Source: an uncultured Oscillospiraceae bacterium
Lineage (GTDB): Bacteria; Bacillota; Clostridia; Oscillospirales; Acutalibacteraceae
Length of the DNA: 64,000 nucleotides
Reading direction: 5' to 3'
Assembly: GCA_900540275.1 (NCBI GenBank)
Contig: UQFO01000001.1
Coordinates: forward strand, 62,001-126,000
The notes under the pieces were generated by a model. It did no database searches and was not told the DNA's origin. It saw only the letters and a program-made list of their open reading frames with translations. Below are positions 16,916 through 25,784 of this stretch, one piece after another. Position 1 is the stretch's first letter; every line of letters begins with the position of its first letter. The position numbers and the translations under genes were made by a program.

Positions 16916-18063
16916 TTTATCTGGACAACGCGGCCACCACCTTCCCGAAGCCGCCGCAGGTTTCGAGGGCGGTGGATGAGGCGTTAAGAGTATATGGCGC
17001 AAATCCCGGGCGCAGCGGCCACAAACAATCGATGAGATCCTCCAAAGAAATTTATGATTGCAGGGTAAAGGCCGCCGCGCTTTTTCATGCGCAAAAAGAG
17101 GAGCATGTGGTGTTTACGCTCAATTGCACCCACTCGCTCAACATTGTATTCAAGGGGCTTTTGAAGAGCGGCGACCACGTTGTTGTAAGCGACATGGAGC
17201 ACAATTCAGTTATGCGCCCGCTCCATGAGCTCGAAAAAAACGGCGTTACCTTTACGCAGGCTAAGATTTATCCCTGCGACAATGACAAAACGGTCGATTC
17301 CTTCCGCAATGCTATCGGCAGGGATACGAAGCTTGTCGTATGTACGCATGCCTCGAATGTCTGGGGCGTGCGCCTTCCGATTGGGCGCATCGGCGCGCTG
17401 TGCCATGAGTACGGCATTCAGTTTATGGTAGACGCGGCACAGACCGCCGGAACCTTGCCGATTGACGTGCAGGATATGCATATCGATTACCTTTGTATGG
17501 CGGGCCATAAGGGGCTTTACGGCCCGATGGGTACCGGCATCCTCATAACGGCCTGCGCAGACAGGCTTTCCACCCTGACACAAGGCGGAACAGGCAGCAG
17601 CTCGATATCATTTGAACAGCCGTCTGAGATGCCGGATAAATTTGAAAGCGGTACCCCGAACCTCCCCGGTATTGCCGGGCTAAAGGCGGGTATTTCTTTT
17701 GTGACAAACGTAAAACAGGAAAATATCGCGCGGCATGAGATGGAGCTTGTGCGGCGTTTATACGATAGATTCAAAAATACGCCCGGCGTCCTCCTCTATA
17801 CGGAAAAGCCGACCATAGACTATTTTTCTCCGGTGCTGTCCTTTAACGTAAAGGGCTATGACAGCGAGACGGTGGCCGATTTTCTCAACCGCAATTTTGA
17901 TATCGCCCTGCGCGCGGGACTCCATTGCGCGCCCTCGGCGCACACCGCAATGGGTACGCTCGAAACGGGCGCGGTACGTGTAAGCCCCTCATACTTTACA
18001 AATGCGGCGCAGATAGACCGGCTGGCTTTCGGCGTAGCGCGCATGAGAAAAAGCGGCGCCTGA
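16912..18063 (+). CDS. Cysteine desulfurase-family PLP enzyme (TIGR01977-like)
   Basis: 383 residues from a GTG that overlaps the previous stop. It is a class V aminotransferase fold. It opens MIYLDNAATTFPKPPQV; the PLP-binding Lys is in AGHKGLYGP (residue 200), the ring-stacking His in DMEHNSVMRP, and the PLP Asp in VDAAQTAGTLP. A catalytic-type Cys sits in RAGLHCAPSAH (residue 339). Such enzymes release sulfur (or selenium) from cysteine as a protein persulfide. With the DUF3343 partner it resembles the selenium-linked branch of the family rather than the IscS/SufS housekeeping enzymes; no selD or yqe genes are in the window to confirm this. Confidence 0.85.
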   Translation: MIYLDNAATTFPKPPQVSRAVDEALRVYGANPGRSGHKQSMRSSKEIYDCRVKAAALFHAQKEEHVVFTLNCTHSLNIVFKGLLKSGDHVVVSDMEHNSVMRPLHELEKNGVTFTQAKIYPCDNDKTVDSFRNAIGRDTKLVVCTHASNVWGVRLPIGRIGALCHEYGIQFMVDAAQTAGTLPIDVQDMHIDYLCMAGHKGLYGPMGTGILITACADRLSTLTQGGTGSSSISFEQPSEMPDKFESGTPNLPGIAGLKAGISFVTNVKQENIARHEMELVRRLYDRFKNTPGVLLYTEKPTIDYFSPVLSFNVKGYDSETVADFLNRNFDIALRAGLHCAPSAHTAMGTLETGAVRVSPSYFTNAAQIDRLAFGVARMRKSGA

Positions 18064-18074
18064 CAAAAAAGTGT

Positions 18075-18102
18075 TTGCAACAGGATTGTTTTGTGATAGA
18101 AT
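18075..18102 (+). promoter_or_regulatory. Promoter for cdaA-cdaR
   Basis: TTGCAA, 16 bases, TAGAAT, ending 49 bases before the cdaA start. Confidence 0.5.
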
Positions 18103-18151
18103 AATAAATGAATAGGCAGTGGGTTCCAAAGTAAACGGAAGGAAGAAAACC

Positions 18152-19045
18152 ATGGATTATATTATCTCGTTTTTCAGCTCTTTTCTTTCCATTATTAAGA
18201 CCTTTCAATTCAAAGATTTTGTAGATATTCTCTGCATTACTTTTGTAATATACGGTATTTTTAAATTGGTAAAGGAAACGAGGGCGGAGCAGCTCTTAAA
18301 GGGCGTCGTAATTCTGCTCGTTGTTTATTTTGCGGCGTTTGTGTTCCAGCTGACAATGTTTACCGCCCTGCTCAAGAATTTCTTTGAGTTTGGCGTCCTC
18401 ATTTTGTTTATTGTATTCCAGCCGGAAATCAGGAAAGCGCTCGAACAGATAGGGCGAAGTAAATTCTCTAAAAACTTTAAAAAATTCAGCCTGCAATCCA
18501 AGCAGGACGACGAGCTGATTGCCATGCAGCGTAAGGCTATCAGCGATGTCTGCGACGCCGCAATTCTGTTCCAGCGCAGCAAAACTGGTGCGCTGATTGT
18601 CTTTGAACGCTCGACCAAGCTCGGCGATATTATCGATACCGGCACGATTGTCGACGCCGCGCCCTCTGTTTCTGTGTTTGGCAACCTGTTTTTCAATAAA
18701 GCGCCGCTGCATGACGGCGCCGTCGTAATCCGCGACGGCAGGGTATATGCGGCGGGCTGTATTTTGCCGCTTACTAAGAATGAGGACGTCGATATTAACC
18801 TGGGTACGCGCCACCGCGCGGCGCTCGGTATCAGCGAGGTTTCAGATGCCGCCGTCGTTGTTGTTTCTGAGGAAACCGGCAATATATCAATTGCCTACCG
18901 CGGCAGGCTTACAAGGGATTATACCCGCGAGGCGCTTATGGAACGCCTGGAGGAGCTTGTCCTGCCGGCAGATAAAACGGACATTGTGGAGCTGATTCCC
19001 ATTTTCTCGTCCAAGAGAAAGGAGAAGAAGCATGAGCAAAAATAA
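18152..19045 (+). CDS. cdaA: Diadenylate cyclase CdaA
   Basis: 297 residues from the ATG at 18152 (RBS GGAAGGAAG); the in-frame ATG further upstream lacks a site. CdaA joins two ATP into the second messenger c-di-AMP, which controls potassium and osmotic balance and cell-wall stress. Three N-terminal membrane helices anchor it (about 1-95). The DAC domain follows: VIDAAPSVSVFGNLFF-like strand region, HDGAVVIRDGRVYAAGC with the catalytic Asp-Gly-Ala, and GTRHRAALGISEV with the Arg-His-Arg triad. The gene overlaps cdaR by 14 bases, as in other Firmicutes, where CdaR regulates CdaA. Confidence 0.95.
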   Translation: MDYIISFFSSFLSIIKTFQFKDFVDILCITFVIYGIFKLVKETRAEQLLKGVVILLVVYFAAFVFQLTMFTALLKNFFEFGVLILFIVFQPEIRKALEQIGRSKFSKNFKKFSLQSKQDDELIAMQRKAISDVCDAAILFQRSKTGALIVFERSTKLGDIIDTGTIVDAAPSVSVFGNLFFNKAPLHDGAVVIRDGRVYAAGCILPLTKNEDVDINLGTRHRAALGISEVSDAAVVVVSEETGNISIAYRGRLTRDYTREALMERLEELVLPADKTDIVELIPIFSSKRKEKKHEQK

Positions 19046-20357
19046 AAAAGCGTTCGGCTCAAAAAGGGCTGTTCCAAAAAATAAAAAAACTGGAAAATCA
19101 AAAATTACCCTCGATAAGCTCTTTAAGAACAATAAGTTCCTGCTTGTTTTCTCTTTTTTGATGGCCTGTATCCTGTGGCTCTTTTTTTCGCAGAATTCCG
19201 GCGTGGACACAACCGCGTCGATTTCAGATATTCCAATATCCATCCAGCTGAGCGACCAGGCAAAGGAAGACGGGCTCGTCATCTTTACGGGGGCCGATAC
19301 AAAGGCCACCGTCCAGATTTCCGGCAACCGCCTGACGCTCGGTACTGTAACAAAGGAAGATATTCAGGTTGTGGCGGAGCAGGCAGCCAATACAATTTTG
19401 ACGCCGAATACCTACAGCCTGGAGCTGACCGCAAAGAACAACAGCGTCAAAACATTTAAAATCGAGTCGGTTTCCCCGCAGTTTGCAAGCGTTTACGTTG
19501 ACCGCTACAGCCAGAAAACGCTTGAAATCCAGGATAAAATCGAATATAAGGTAGACCCGACCTATTATGCGGCGTCTCCCATTCTGTCTACGGACAAAAT
19601 TACGGTATCCGGTCCGCAGTCAGAGGTGCTGAAGGTCGCTTCCGCAGAGGTCATCGGGACGGTCGACGGCGTTTTGACCTCCGCCTATAAAAATGACTAT
19701 AAGGTTATACTGTACGACGCGGCCGGCGGCGAGATTAAAAATGAGCTGATTACAACCAGCGCGGATTCGGTCACGGTCACGATTTCCGTCCTGCCTAAGA
19801 AAAAGCTGCCTGTGGAGGCGACGTTTACAAACGTCCCGGCGGGCTTTCATACGGATAGCTTTGCAAAATTGATTCCGGATGAAATCGAGATTGCCGGACC
19901 GGAGGATACCATCGGCAAGCTGGAAGCGGTTGAGCTGGAGCCGATTGATTTTACCGAAATTTCGCCCGCGAATACCACTTTTACGCGCGAGGTCGACCTG
20001 CCCAACGGCTGTAAAAACATCAGCAATATCACGCAGGTTACGGTGACGCTCGATTTATCGGGCTATTCTACCACGAGGCAGACGGTAAAGAAATTCAATT
20101 TTAAAAACCTGCCGGGCGGTTATACAGCCACGCCTGCCACGTCGGCAGTCGATGTAACTATCGTTGGCCCCGACAATGTGATTGAGGACCTTTCCTCTTC
20201 AGACCTGTCTGCTGTAATCGACCTGAAAAGCTTAGGGCAGGACTTCGTCGGCTCTACCGAGGTGCCGGTGACAATCGAGGTAACGGGTGTAAAAAATTGC
20301 TGGGCGTACAGCCGGGTAAAATATACCGCGAATATTACAGTCAGCAAAAATGAATAG
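19032..20357 (+). CDS. cdaR: YbbR-domain regulator of CdaA (CdaR)
   Basis: 441 residues. A lysine-rich cytoplasmic N-terminus is followed by one membrane helix (FLLVFSFLMACILWLFFS, about 36-55). About four extracellular YbbR repeats follow, each with the 'V.V.GP...I..L..V' beat (DKITVSGPQSEVLKVA, DEIEIAGPEDTIGKLE, VDVTIVGPDNVIEDLS). In Bacilli CdaR binds CdaA at the membrane and tunes c-di-AMP output. The usual third gene, glmM, is not here: a terminator follows and then fhs. Confidence 0.92.
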   Translation: MSKNKKAFGSKRAVPKNKKTGKSKITLDKLFKNNKFLLVFSFLMACILWLFFSQNSGVDTTASISDIPISIQLSDQAKEDGLVIFTGADTKATVQISGNRLTLGTVTKEDIQVVAEQAANTILTPNTYSLELTAKNNSVKTFKIESVSPQFASVYVDRYSQKTLEIQDKIEYKVDPTYYAASPILSTDKITVSGPQSEVLKVASAEVIGTVDGVLTSAYKNDYKVILYDAAGGEIKNELITTSADSVTVTISVLPKKKLPVEATFTNVPAGFHTDSFAKLIPDEIEIAGPEDTIGKLEAVELEPIDFTEISPANTTFTREVDLPNGCKNISNITQVTVTLDLSGYSTTRQTVKKFNFKNLPGGYTATPATSAVDVTIVGPDNVIEDLSSSDLSAVIDLKSLGQDFVGSTEVPVTIEVTGVKNCWAYSRVKYTANITVSKNE

Positions 20358-20365
20358 CTTTATAA

Positions 20366-20397
20366 ATCCCTGCGCAAGTTTTGCGCGGGGATTTTTT
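20366..20397 (+). terminator. Terminator of cdaA-cdaR
   Basis: ATCCCTGCGCAA / TTGCGCGGGGAT stem followed by TTTTT, eight bases past the cdaR stop. Confidence 0.88.
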
Positions 20398-20462
20398 GCG
20401 CGGCTAAGGGCCTTTTCACGCAAGGGGGACGAACCGCTCGGTAAATTTGCCCCGTTTCATAC

Positions 20463-20491
20463 TTGTTTGACTATGTCTTATGTGATATAAT
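20463..20491 (+). promoter_or_regulatory. Promoter for fhs
   Basis: TTGTTT, 17 bases, TATAAT, ending 37 bases before the fhs start. Confidence 0.55.
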
Positions 20492-20528
20492 TTACGCAGA
20501 AAATCTGAATTTCGGAGGGATAGCCCCA

Positions 20529-22196
20529 ATGCTTACAGATATTGAAATTGCCCAGCAGTGTAAACTCCGGCCCATTGCGCAGGTAGCGCACCAGCTTGGT
20601 ATTCTCGAGGAGGAAACCGAGCCGTACGGCAGGTATAAGGCAAAGCTCAACGACCGTCTATTTGAGCGGCTGAATGAGAAAAAGGACGGCAAGCTTATAT
20701 TGGTCACGGCAATCAACCCCACGCCGGCGGGCGAGGGAAAAACAACTACAACAGCGGGGCTGGGGCAGGCAATGGCGAAAATCGGCAAGAACGCCATTAT
20801 CGCGCTGCGCGAGCCGTCTTTAGGCCCTGTGTTCGGCGTAAAGGGCGGCGCCGCGGGCGGCGGCTATGCGCAGGTCCTCCCGATGGAGGATATCAACCTT
20901 CACTTTACAGGCGACATGCATGCCATTACCAGCGCGAACAACCTTCTTTGCGCGATGCTCGACAACCACCTGCAGCAGGGGAACGATTTAAAAATAGACC
21001 AGCGCAGGATTTTAATCAAGCGCTGCCTCGATATGAACGACAGGGCGCTGCGCAATGTTATCGTTGGCCTGGGCGGGAAGGTAAACGGCGTCCCGCGTGA
21101 GGACGGTTTTATTATCACGGTAGCAAGCGAGGTTATGGCAATCCTATGCCTTGCAAACGATATAGAAGACTTGAAAAAGAGGCTCGGCGACATCCTGGTC
21201 GCCTACACGGCAGAAGGAAATCCGGTCTTTGCGCGCGACTTAAACGCGCAGGGCGCGATGGCTGCGCTTTTAAAGGACGCGATTATGCCCAACCTTGTCC
21301 AGACGCTGGAAGGGACTCCCGCGATTATGCACGGCGGCCCGTTTGCTAATATTGCCCACGGCTGCAACTCTGTGCGCGCAACCAGGCTTGCGCTCAAGCT
21401 TGCCGATTACTGCATTACAGAGGCGGGCTTCGGCTCCGACCTCGGCGCGGAAAAATTTCTCGACATCAAGTGCCGCTATGCGGGAATCAAGCCGAGCGCC
21501 ATCGTTGTGGTAGCCACCTGCCGGGCGCTCAAATATAACGGCGGCGTACCAAAGGCGGAGCTTAAAAATGAAAATATGGATGCGCTTGAAAAAGGTATTG
21601 TGAACCTGGGCGTGCATATTGACAATATGCGCTCGTACGGCGTACCGGTCGTCGTCGCAATCAACCGGTTCGACACGGACACAAATGCGGAGCTATCCCT
21701 TATTGAGCGGTATTGTAAGGAAAAAGGTGCGGATTTTGCCCTGTCAGAGGTGTTTGCAAAAGGCGGAGAGGGCGGTATGGAGCTTGCGCAAAAGGTATGC
21801 GCGGCAGCGGAGAGGCCCTCTGCTTTCAAGCCCTGCTATCCGCTTGATATTCCGCTGAAAGAAAAAATAAACGCGGTCGCCACAAAAATTTACGGGGCGC
21901 GCGGCGTTAATTATACGGCGCCGGCAGAAAAGGCAATCAAAGAGGCGGAAGCGCTCGGCGCGGGGACGCTGCCCGTCTGCATAGCAAAAACGCAGTATTC
22001 CTTGTCTGACGACCCTTCGCTGCTCGGCAGGCCGGAGGATTTTAATATTACGGTCAGGGACGTGCGCCTTTCAAACGGCGCTGGCTTTGTTGTCGTCTTT
22101 ACAGGCGACATTATGACGATGCCCGGGCTTCCGAAAGCGCCCGCCGCGCAAAAAATTGACGTAAATGAAAACGGTGTGATTTCCGGCCTGTTTTGA
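20529..22196 (+). CDS. fhs: Formate-tetrahydrofolate ligase
   Basis: 555 residues from the ATG at 20529, which has the strong site CGGAGGG; the longer frame runs into the promoter. The enzyme makes 10-formyl-tetrahydrofolate from formate, ATP and tetrahydrofolate, supplying one-carbon units to purine synthesis. Signatures: the P-loop NPTPAGEGKTTTTAGLGQA, REPSLGPVFGVKGGAAGGGY, FTGDMHAITSANNLL, and EAGFGSDLGAEKF. Full family length. It has its own promoter and sits between cdaR and the tsa genes; the purine block lies 33 kb further on. Confidence 0.96.
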   Translation: MLTDIEIAQQCKLRPIAQVAHQLGILEEETEPYGRYKAKLNDRLFERLNEKKDGKLILVTAINPTPAGEGKTTTTAGLGQAMAKIGKNAIIALREPSLGPVFGVKGGAAGGGYAQVLPMEDINLHFTGDMHAITSANNLLCAMLDNHLQQGNDLKIDQRRILIKRCLDMNDRALRNVIVGLGGKVNGVPREDGFIITVASEVMAILCLANDIEDLKKRLGDILVAYTAEGNPVFARDLNAQGAMAALLKDAIMPNLVQTLEGTPAIMHGGPFANIAHGCNSVRATRLALKLADYCITEAGFGSDLGAEKFLDIKCRYAGIKPSAIVVVATCRALKYNGGVPKAELKNENMDALEKGIVNLGVHIDNMRSYGVPVVVAINRFDTDTNAELSLIERYCKEKGADFALSEVFAKGGEGGMELAQKVCAAAERPSAFKPCYPLDIPLKEKINAVATKIYGARGVNYTAPAEKAIKEAEALGAGTLPVCIAKTQYSLSDDPSLLGRPEDFNITVRDVRLSNGAGFVVVFTGDIMTMPGLPKAPAAQKIDVNENGVISGLF

Positions 22197-22234
22197 CTGG
22201 CTATAAATTTTAAGGTTCAGGGACTGAAGGCTTG

Positions 22235-22660
22235 ATGATAACAATAAAAAGCGCGAGTGAGCGCGAAACAGAGGCGCTCGGCGAAAGGCTTGCCGGCCTG
22301 CTCAGGGGTACGGAGGTGCTTGCCCTGTTCGGCGGCTTGGGCATGGGAAAAACCGCCTTTACAAGGGGGCTTGCAAAGGGGCTGGGCATAGAAGACGGCG
22401 TTTCGAGCCCAACCTTTGCGATTGTAAACGAATATAACGGCAGATTCCCCGTCTATCATTTCGATATGTACCGGATTACCGGTTGGGACGATTTGTATTC
22501 CACAGGTTTTTTCGATTATCTCGGCAACGGCGTGCTCGTCATCGAGTGGAGCGAGAACATAGAAAACGCCCTGCCCGAAGACGCTGTGCGTATCTATATC
22601 GAAATGGGCGCGGATGAGAACAGCCGCATATTCCGGATTGAGGGGGACATACGCCTATGA
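22235..22660 (+). CDS. tsaE: tRNA threonylcarbamoyl-adenosine synthesis ATPase TsaE
   Basis: 141 residues. TsaE is the small ATPase that works with TsaB and TsaD to make t6A at position 37 of ANN-decoding tRNAs. Walker A is LFGGLGMGKTAFTRGLAKGL; SSPTFAIVNEY and the HFDMYRI Walker B-like strand follow, then LVIEWSENI. I take the ATG at 22235 rather than the TTG just before it. It overlaps tsaB by four bases (ATGA), the classical Firmicutes order. Confidence 0.93.
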   Translation: MITIKSASERETEALGERLAGLLRGTEVLALFGGLGMGKTAFTRGLAKGLGIEDGVSSPTFAIVNEYNGRFPVYHFDMYRITGWDDLYSTGFFDYLGNGVLVIEWSENIENALPEDAVRIYIEMGADENSRIFRIEGDIRL

Positions 22661-23373
22661 AGATTCTGGCAATCGATTCCACGGCGGGCCCCGCGTCCGC
22701 CGCAATATATGAGGACGGCAAAATCCTCGGCGAATTTTTTATCAACACGAAGCTGACCCACAGCGTCACGCTTATGACCATGTGCGAAGCGCTGCTGAAA
22801 AACACGATGACCGATATAAAAGAAATTGATGCGTTCGCTGTTTCCGCGGGCCCCGGTTCGTTTACAGGCGTGCGCATCGGCGTTGCGGCAGTCAAGGGAA
22901 TGGCGCAGGCCCTTTCAAAGCCGTGCGTCTCCGTTTCCGCGCTGGAGGCCATGGCGCAGAACCTCAAGGGAACCGAATGCGTCATATGCGCTGTCATGGA
23001 CGCGCGGTGCAGGCAGTTTTATAACGCGCTGTTTGAAAGCAAAAACGGGCAAATCACACGGCTGACGGAAGACAGGGCGCTTTCCTCTGAGGAACTGGCG
23101 GGGGAGCTTGAACAGCTTCCCGGGCGAATCATCCTTACAGGCGACGGAAGCGGCGCAGCTCTTGGGCTGATGTTCCCGCGACTGCCGCGGCTGGAGACGG
23201 CGCAGGAACAATTGAAATACCAGCGCGCGTCCGGCGTGTGCTTTGTTGCCGCGCAGAAATTTATGCAGGGGCAAACGGTTTCGGCATCGGAGCTGATGCC
23301 GGTCTATCTGCGGCTGCCGCAGGCCCAGAGGGAGCTGCTGCAGAAACAAAAAATGGAGGGTTCAGGGAAATGA
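22657..23373 (+). CDS. tsaB: tRNA threonylcarbamoyl-adenosine synthesis protein TsaB
   Basis: 238 residues of ASKHA fold. It is the non-catalytic partner that dimerises with TsaD in t6A synthesis. Key stretches: MKILAIDSTAGPASAAIYED, THSVTLMTMCEALL, and AVSAGPGSFTGVRIGVAAVK, the TsaB hallmark. The C-terminal half is variable, as usual. Start overlaps the tsaE stop, and its own stop overlaps the rpiB start (ATGA), so tsaE-tsaB-rpiB are translationally linked. No rimI follows. Confidence 0.93.
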   Translation: MKILAIDSTAGPASAAIYEDGKILGEFFINTKLTHSVTLMTMCEALLKNTMTDIKEIDAFAVSAGPGSFTGVRIGVAAVKGMAQALSKPCVSVSALEAMAQNLKGTECVICAVMDARCRQFYNALFESKNGQITRLTEDRALSSEELAGELEQLPGRIILTGDGSGAALGLMFPRLPRLETAQEQLKYQRASGVCFVAAQKFMQGQTVSASELMPVYLRLPQAQRELLQKQKMEGSGK

Positions 23374-23816
23374 TAGCAATCGGAGCGGACCACGGCGGAT
23401 TTCAAATCAAGGAAGCTGTAAAAAAGTATTTAGAAGAAAAAAGCATACCATATAAGGATTTCGGTTCTTATGACGGACAGGCTGTCGATTATCCTGAAAT
23501 CGCCGTAGAGGTTTCGCGCGCGGTGACAAGCGGCGCGGCGGAAAAGGGTATCCTGTGCTGCGGGACAGGCATTGGCATTTCGATAGCGGCAAACAAAATA
23601 AAGGGCGTGCGCGCGGCTGTCGTTTCAGACGATTTCAGCGCTGAAATGGCCCGCCGGCACAACGACGCGAACATCCTCTGCATGGGCGGCAGGATTATAA
23701 ACGAGGAACAGGCCGTAAGATTTACGGGTATTTTCCTGAACACGCCGTTTGACGGCGGACGCCATGAACGAAGGGTAGGCATGATAACAAAAATTGAGCA
23801 AGGGGATAATGGCTGA
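23370..23816 (+). CDS. rpiB: Ribose-5-phosphate isomerase B
   Basis: 148 residues. It interconverts ribose 5-phosphate and ribulose 5-phosphate. Motifs: MIAIGADHGGFQIKEAVKKY, then CGTGIGISIAANKIKGVRAA with the catalytic Cys, then ARRHNDANILCMGGRII. Standard length. The ATG at 23370 overlaps the tsaB stop. Its product could feed the uracil phosphoribosyltransferase (upp) encoded nearby by way of PRPP, though that link is only by context. Confidence 0.94.
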   Translation: MIAIGADHGGFQIKEAVKKYLEEKSIPYKDFGSYDGQAVDYPEIAVEVSRAVTSGAAEKGILCCGTGIGISIAANKIKGVRAAVVSDDFSAEMARRHNDANILCMGGRIINEEQAVRFTGIFLNTPFDGGRHERRVGMITKIEQGDNG

Positions 23817-23841
23817 ACCTCGGCACAAATTGGAGGGTTAT

Positions 23842-24309
23842 ATGGAATTTCAAAAATGTACAATGGACGCTTTTTCCGTAATTGGAAAAGAAGGCGCGTC
23901 GCAGGAAGGCGAAGGTTTTGTTCAAAAGCTTTGGCAGGACACAAACAGCCATTTTGACGAGATTGCACACCTTGCCAAACGCTCGGAAGAGGGCCTTGCG
24001 GGCTTTTGGGGCTTGATGACCGGCCCAAAGCGGGAATTTGAGCCGTGGGAAGATAACTTTACCAAGGGCCTTTATCTTGCGGGAGTTGAGACAGAGGACA
24101 ACGCCCTGCCGCCGCAGGGCTGGACAAAATGGACAATTCCGGCGTTCACATATATTTACTGCAAGGTCGGGGACGACTACATGGCGGCATTTTCCGGCGG
24201 CCTTGCCTATCTTGAGGAAAATGGGCTTGAGCTTGCGGGTGCGGTGCAGGATTATACCTGCCCACAGGAACAGCAGGCCTATTTGTTTTTCCCTGTCAGG
24301 CGGTTGTAA
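23842..24309 (+). CDS. GyrI-like small-molecule-binding protein
   Basis: 155 residues from the ATG at 23842 with site TTGGAGG. The pattern DAFSVIGKEG at the start, then KGLYLAGVETEDNALPPQGW and TIPAFTYIYCKV, is that of the AraC-effector-binding/GyrI-like domain, here without a DNA-binding domain. Such stand-alone proteins bind hydrophobic or cationic drugs or other ligands. It lies 25 bases after rpiB and 93 bases before upp. No role in either pathway is evident. Confidence 0.7.
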   Translation: MEFQKCTMDAFSVIGKEGASQEGEGFVQKLWQDTNSHFDEIAHLAKRSEEGLAGFWGLMTGPKREFEPWEDNFTKGLYLAGVETEDNALPPQGWTKWTIPAFTYIYCKVGDDYMAAFSGGLAYLEENGLELAGAVQDYTCPQEQQAYLFFPVRRL

Positions 24310-24402
24310 GGAAAACCGGCTGTTTTAAGGGGAGATAGAGAGAAGCAGAAAAATTTGCGGTGCCGCTAAAGGCGTCCGCTCAAAATAAGTGAGGTTCTCA
24401 GA

Positions 24403-25035
24403 ATGGAAAAACAGGTAACCGTATTCAATCATCCGCTCATCCAGCATAAGCTGACGTTTATGCGCGACAAAAACACAGGCAGCAAGCTTTTCCGAGAGCT
24501 GGTCGGCGAGGTCGCCATGCTCATGTGCTATGAAGCGACGCGCGACCTGGATTTGGAAGAAATCGAAATCGAGACGCCGGTTGCGCCCTGCAAGGCGAAT
24601 ATTATCGCCGGCAGAAAGCTTGCGTTTGTACCAATTTTGCGCGCGGGCTGCGGTATGCTGGATGCCATGCTGCAAATGGTGCCCGCCGCGAAGGTTGGAC
24701 ATATCGGCCTCTACCGCGACCCGCAGACACACCAGCCCGTAGAGTATTACAATAAGCTTCCTGCGGATATCCACGAAAGGGACGTGTTCGTGCTCGACCC
24801 GATGCTCGCAACGGGCGGCTCAGCGGTGGACGCAATTTCCATCATCAAGAAAAGCAACCCAAAGAGCATTAAATTCCTATGTATCATCGCGGCGCCCGAG
24901 GGAATCGAGGCGCTTACGGCGGCGCATCCAGACGTGCAGGTGTTTTGTGCCGCGCAGGACGACCATCTCAACGAGCACGCTTACATCGTTCCCGGATTGG
25001 GCGACGCGGGCGACAGGATATTTGGAACAAAGTAA
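24403..25035 (+). CDS. upp: Uracil phosphoribosyltransferase
   Basis: 210 residues, normal size. It salvages uracil with PRPP to UMP. Family signs: NHPLIQHKLTFMRDKNTGS at the start, VPILRAGCGMLDAML, GLYRDPQTHQPVEYYNKLP, the PRPP loop VLDPMLATGGSAVDAI, and the C-terminal GLGDAGDRIFGTK that contacts uracil. RBS GTGAGG. Likely in one transcript with rpiB and the GyrI-like gene. Together with the nucleoside operon at 30-39 kb it equips the cell for base and nucleoside salvage. Confidence 0.95.
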   Translation: MEKQVTVFNHPLIQHKLTFMRDKNTGSKLFRELVGEVAMLMCYEATRDLDLEEIEIETPVAPCKANIIAGRKLAFVPILRAGCGMLDAMLQMVPAAKVGHIGLYRDPQTHQPVEYYNKLPADIHERDVFVLDPMLATGGSAVDAISIIKKSNPKSIKFLCIIAAPEGIEALTAAHPDVQVFCAAQDDHLNEHAYIVPGLGDAGDRIFGTK

Positions 25036-25080
25036 AAGCGCTTAATTGGCGCGACGTACCGGAAAGGAAGCGATTTGCCT

Positions 25081-25743
25081 ATGGATAGGGAAGCGTTTAT
25101 ATCTATGCTCAGGGAAAAACGCGAGCTTTCGTTTTATATCGCGCTCGTTCAAAAAGAACCGGATATTCTGCCGTTGCTGTTCGATTTGCTTGAGCAGGAG
25201 AAAAGCGCGGTGAAATATCTTTGTGAGAAGATTGTAAGGCGGCTGAGTGAGCAGTCGCCCGAGGCTTTGTACCCCTACTTCAGCCGCATGGCGGCGCTGC
25301 TCGGCAACACGAATAATTTTATCAAATGGGGATTTATCCTTTCTGTTGCAAACATGATTTCTATTATCTGCGCGGAGGAATGGCAGGGCGTTGAGGAAAA
25401 ATACCTTTCCTTTTACAGCGCAAAGGATATACCGGCGTTTGGCAACGCGGTAAAAAGCCTGCCGAAAATTTTAAACGCGTTCCCTGAGCTGGAGAGGCAA
25501 ACCGTACCGAAGCTGCTCGGCGTCGACGGACATGTTTTTTACCACAAAGGCGAACCATCGCAGGATTGCCTGAATGTCGCCAAGGAGCATATAATCGATT
25601 GTTTCTTTCAGATTTATAAAACGTCTGCATATCAAGGGGAAATGCTGCAATTTGCAGAGAACAGCCTCCAAAATCCGCGCGCAGGCGTAAGAAGCCGCGC
25701 AAAGCGTTTTTTAAAAGAATATAAATCTAAAGGGTGCGAATAA
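25081..25743 (+). CDS. HEAT-like helical repeat protein, function unknown
   Basis: About 220 residues, nearly all alpha-helical. Repeating helix pairs are visible (FYIALVQKEPDILPLLFDLLEQ, KYLCEKIVRRLSEQSPEALY, SRMAALLGNTNNFIKWGFIL and, near the end, LQNPRAGVRSRAKRFLKEY), as in HEAT-repeat scaffold proteins. No catalytic motif, signal peptide or membrane helix. The start is either the ATG at 25081 or the TTG at 25075, which lies closer to GGAAAGGAAG. It is the last gene before the shared terminator with pyrB and 45 bases after upp. Confidence 0.6.
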   Translation: MDREAFISMLREKRELSFYIALVQKEPDILPLLFDLLEQEKSAVKYLCEKIVRRLSEQSPEALYPYFSRMAALLGNTNNFIKWGFILSVANMISIICAEEWQGVEEKYLSFYSAKDIPAFGNAVKSLPKILNAFPELERQTVPKLLGVDGHVFYHKGEPSQDCLNVAKEHIIDCFFQIYKTSAYQGEMLQFAENSLQNPRAGVRSRAKRFLKEYKSKGCE

Positions 25744-25748
25744 GAAAA

Positions 25749-25781
25749 ACGGGTGCAGGATTTCCTGCACCCGTGATTTTT
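25749..25781. terminator. Bidirectional terminator, HEAT-like gene / pyrB
   Basis: ACGGGTGCAGGA / TCCTGCACCCGT stem with A-rich left and T-rich right flanks, between convergent stop codons at 25743 and 25785. Confidence 0.88.
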
Positions 25782-25784
25782 TGC

